From Peptoniphilaceae bacterium (lineage in GTDB: Bacteria; Bacillota; Clostridia; Tissierellales; Peptoniphilaceae), in contig JAQYEZ010000066.1 of assembly GCA_028723425.1 (NCBI GenBank), forward strand, positions 1-33,873: DNA of 33,873 nucleotides, in the 5' to 3' direction. A program made the translations under genes and the position numbers. The stretch's first letter is position 1; each line of letters begins with the position of its first letter. Positions 32,501 through 33,873 of this stretch are shown here, piece by piece. The notes beneath the pieces were generated by a model, which ran no database searches, was not told the origin of the DNA, and saw only the letters and a program-made list of their open reading frames with translations.

Positions 32501-33541
32501 TCACTTATCCTCCATATCTCTAATTTCATTAATAAGTTTTTTATAATCAGAACCGTATTTTTCATAAATAGGCTCTACTTTAGCTTGCCACTCGCTTAAA
32601 TCATCAGGTTTAACTACATCTATTCCTTTATTTTTTAATTTGTCTAATAGATTTTTTTCTTCTTTATCAGTAAATTTCTTGTTATATTTTTCTAGTTCTT
32701 TTCCTGCAGCTAATAATATTTTTTGATCTTTGCTATCAAGTTTATTCCATGTCCTATCACTTATTACAAGCATACCAGGTGAGTATGTGTGTGAATCAAG
32801 AACGAAATTAGGAGCAACCTCATAAAATGAATTGGAATAATAACCAGTAATTGGTTGTTCAGCTCCATCTACAACACCGGTTTGTAAAGATGTGTATAGT
32901 TCTCCAAAAGATAAGGGCGTAGGACTAGCACCTAATGCTTTTACAGTATCCAAAAGAATTGACGTTTCGGATACTCTTAATTTTAAACCTTTCAAATCTT
33001 CAGGTTTTTCTATTTTTTTATTTGCCACAAAAAAATGTCTAGAGCCTTCTTCCAAATAGCAAAGTCCTCGCATGCCTAAGTTACTTTCAACCATATCATT
33101 CATAAGTTCTGTTCCAATATCACTATCTAAAACTTTCCATAAATGTTCTCTACTTGAAAATAGATAGGGTAATCCAAACAAATTGAGTTTTTTAGCTCCA
33201 AAATCACCTACAAATATTGTATTTGCTCTAAATATATCTAATGCACCCATTTGAACTGCTTGCATCTGGCTTCTTTCATCCCCAAGTTGGCCTGACGCAT
33301 ACAGTTCAATATATATTCTTCCTTTACTTTTTTTATAAACTATATCTGAATATTTTTGTAGCATTTGTCCCATAATTGAATCTAGTGAATTTAATTCACC
33401 AGCAGAAAGAACAATTTCTGAATTATTTGCTTTGTCAGTATTAATTGTATCTAAATTAACATCAGCTTCCTTATAATTATTACATGAAACTAAAAGAATA
33501 CTTAGCACAAATAAAGGTACTAACTTCAATATTTTTTTCAT
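32501..33541 (-). CDS. dctP: TRAP transporter substrate-binding lipoprotein (DctP)
   Basis: A 346-residue extracytoplasmic binding protein that delivers substrate to DctQM. The signal ends in a lipobox (LLVSC, lipidated C20), as expected for a Gram-positive. The DctP fold is clear: YASGQLGDERSQMQAVQMGALDI, then GLPYLFSS. PEDLKGLKLRVSET carries R189, which in the family binds the substrate carboxylate. SFGELYTSLQTGVVDGAEQP follows. This supports a carboxylate substrate such as a uronate, aldonate or keto acid. It starts 25 bases after the KDG-kinase-like gene, behind AAAGGG. Confidence 0.95.
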   Translation of the reverse strand: MKKILKLVPLFVLSILLVSCNNYKEADVNLDTINTDKANNSEIVLSAGELNSLDSIMGQMLQKYSDIVYKKSKGRIYIELYASGQLGDERSQMQAVQMGALDIFRANTIFVGDFGAKKLNLFGLPYLFSSREHLWKVLDSDIGTELMNDMVESNLGMRGLCYLEEGSRHFFVANKKIEKPEDLKGLKLRVSETSILLDTVKALGASPTPLSFGELYTSLQTGVVDGAEQPITGYYSNSFYEVAPNFVLDSHTYSPGMLVISDRTWNKLDSKDQKILLAAGKELEKYNKKFTDKEEKNLLDKLKNKGIDVVKPDDLSEWQAKVEPIYEKYGSDYKKLINEIRDMEDK

Positions 33542-33566
33542 TTTTACCCTTTCTTTTTATTACAAC

Positions 33567-33873
33567 TTATCTTTGAACTCTACCTGAAGCATCTCCTCCT
33601 ACTAGGGCTTCTACTTCTTGTCTACTCATGTGGTTATAGTCCCCTTTGATTGTGTGTTTTAGGGCAGATGCTGCTACTGCAAATTCTAGGGCTTCTTCTT
33701 TGCTTTTTCCGTCTAATAAGCCTGTGATTAGGCCTGCTGCAAAGGAGTCTCCTCCTCCTACTCTGTCTACTATTCTTAGGTCATATTTTTTTGATTGATA
33801 GAAGCTTTTGCCATCATATATTACTGCTGACCAGCCATTGTCACTTGCTGAGTAGGATTCTCTTAGGGTTGAT
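33567..33873 (-). CDS. PfkB family sugar kinase, 2-keto-3-deoxygluconate kinase-like (3' part)
   Basis: The last 101 codons of a gene cut by the window edge. It carries the PfkB signature 2 as [15 protein letters not shown], with the catalytic Asp in GGGDSF, preceded by a [16 protein letters not shown] strand pair. An [20 protein letters not shown] helix and a short tail follow. The [13 protein letters not shown] form (Arg before the GxGD) is the one I associate with 2-keto-3-deoxygluconate kinases, which make KDPG for Entner-Doudoroff-type cleavage. Other PfkB sugar kinases remain possible. It is 25 bases upstream of dctP and probably in the same operon. Confidence 0.82.
   Translation of the reverse strand, partial: STLRESYSASDNGWSAVIYDGKSFYQSKKYDLRIVDRVGGGDSFAAGLITGLLDGKSKEEALEFAVAASALKHTIKGDYNHMSRQEVEALVGGDASGRVQR

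Noticed and set aside
1..33873. CRISPR arrays, insertion sequences, phage genes or integrase genes
   Set aside because: No regularly spaced direct repeats, transposase motifs, terminal inverted repeats or integrase motifs were seen anywhere in the window.

Overview
The window is AT-rich (roughly one third G+C by eye). Its gene content fits a strictly anaerobic, low-GC Gram-positive bacterium. I see rubredoxin, the Rex redox repressor, cdaA/cdaR, TypA, many AGGAGG-type ribosome binding sites and several TTG starts. The style is closest to the Tissierellia / Peptoniphilaceae (Anaerococcus-like), but the genus is an inference from gene style, not from an alignment. Almost every gene lies on the minus strand. 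The plus-strand genes are a thiamine pyrophosphokinase (10350-10970), rubredoxin (17025-17180) and tRNA-Pro (25339-25415).

Layout, left to right. Positions 1-185 hold a plus-strand terminator closing a transcript that starts outside the window. Positions 186-3269 are a c-di-AMP operon read leftwards: cdaA, cdaR, then a CCA-adding enzyme. Positions 3366-10182 are a second leftward operon: an AI-2E family permease, a papain-fold (C39-like) protein, a COG3323-type small protein, malQ, glgP and a ZIP metal transporter. After the plus-strand thiN gene and a shared bidirectional terminator come an ArsC/Spx-fold protein and a housekeeping group read leftwards (typA, a small membrane protein, rex, an ABC-F ATPase). 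Next are a divergent anti-sigma-type ATPase and rubredoxin, a secreted low-complexity surface protein, and a YitT protein paired with a CofE-like ligase.

Positions 20538-25127 form a tightly overlapping leftward gene string. It begins with a lipoprotein barnase and its barstar, continues with a YtrA-type GntR regulator, an ABC ATPase and two permeases, and ends with a small membrane protein, a sirtuin and a zinc-ribbon membrane protein. The barnase keeps every catalytic residue that I can align to the Bacillus enzyme. Its start and stop overlap with barstar couples toxin and inhibitor.

Positions 25592-33873 are an accessory sugar-acid operon read leftwards and cut by the window edge. It encodes a KDG-kinase-like PfkB enzyme (3' part only), a complete DctP-DctQ-DctM TRAP transporter, a second carboxylate permease, a stand-alone hydantoinase/oxoprolinase (HyuA) protein, an unrecognised HEXXH putative metalloprotease and a 2,3-diketo-L-gulonate reductase-like enzyme. 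The last three are joined by TAATG overlaps. The most interesting points are the lipoprotein barnase-barstar pair fused into a regulator/ABC-transporter operon, and the HEXXH protein embedded in the HyuA/DlgD operon.
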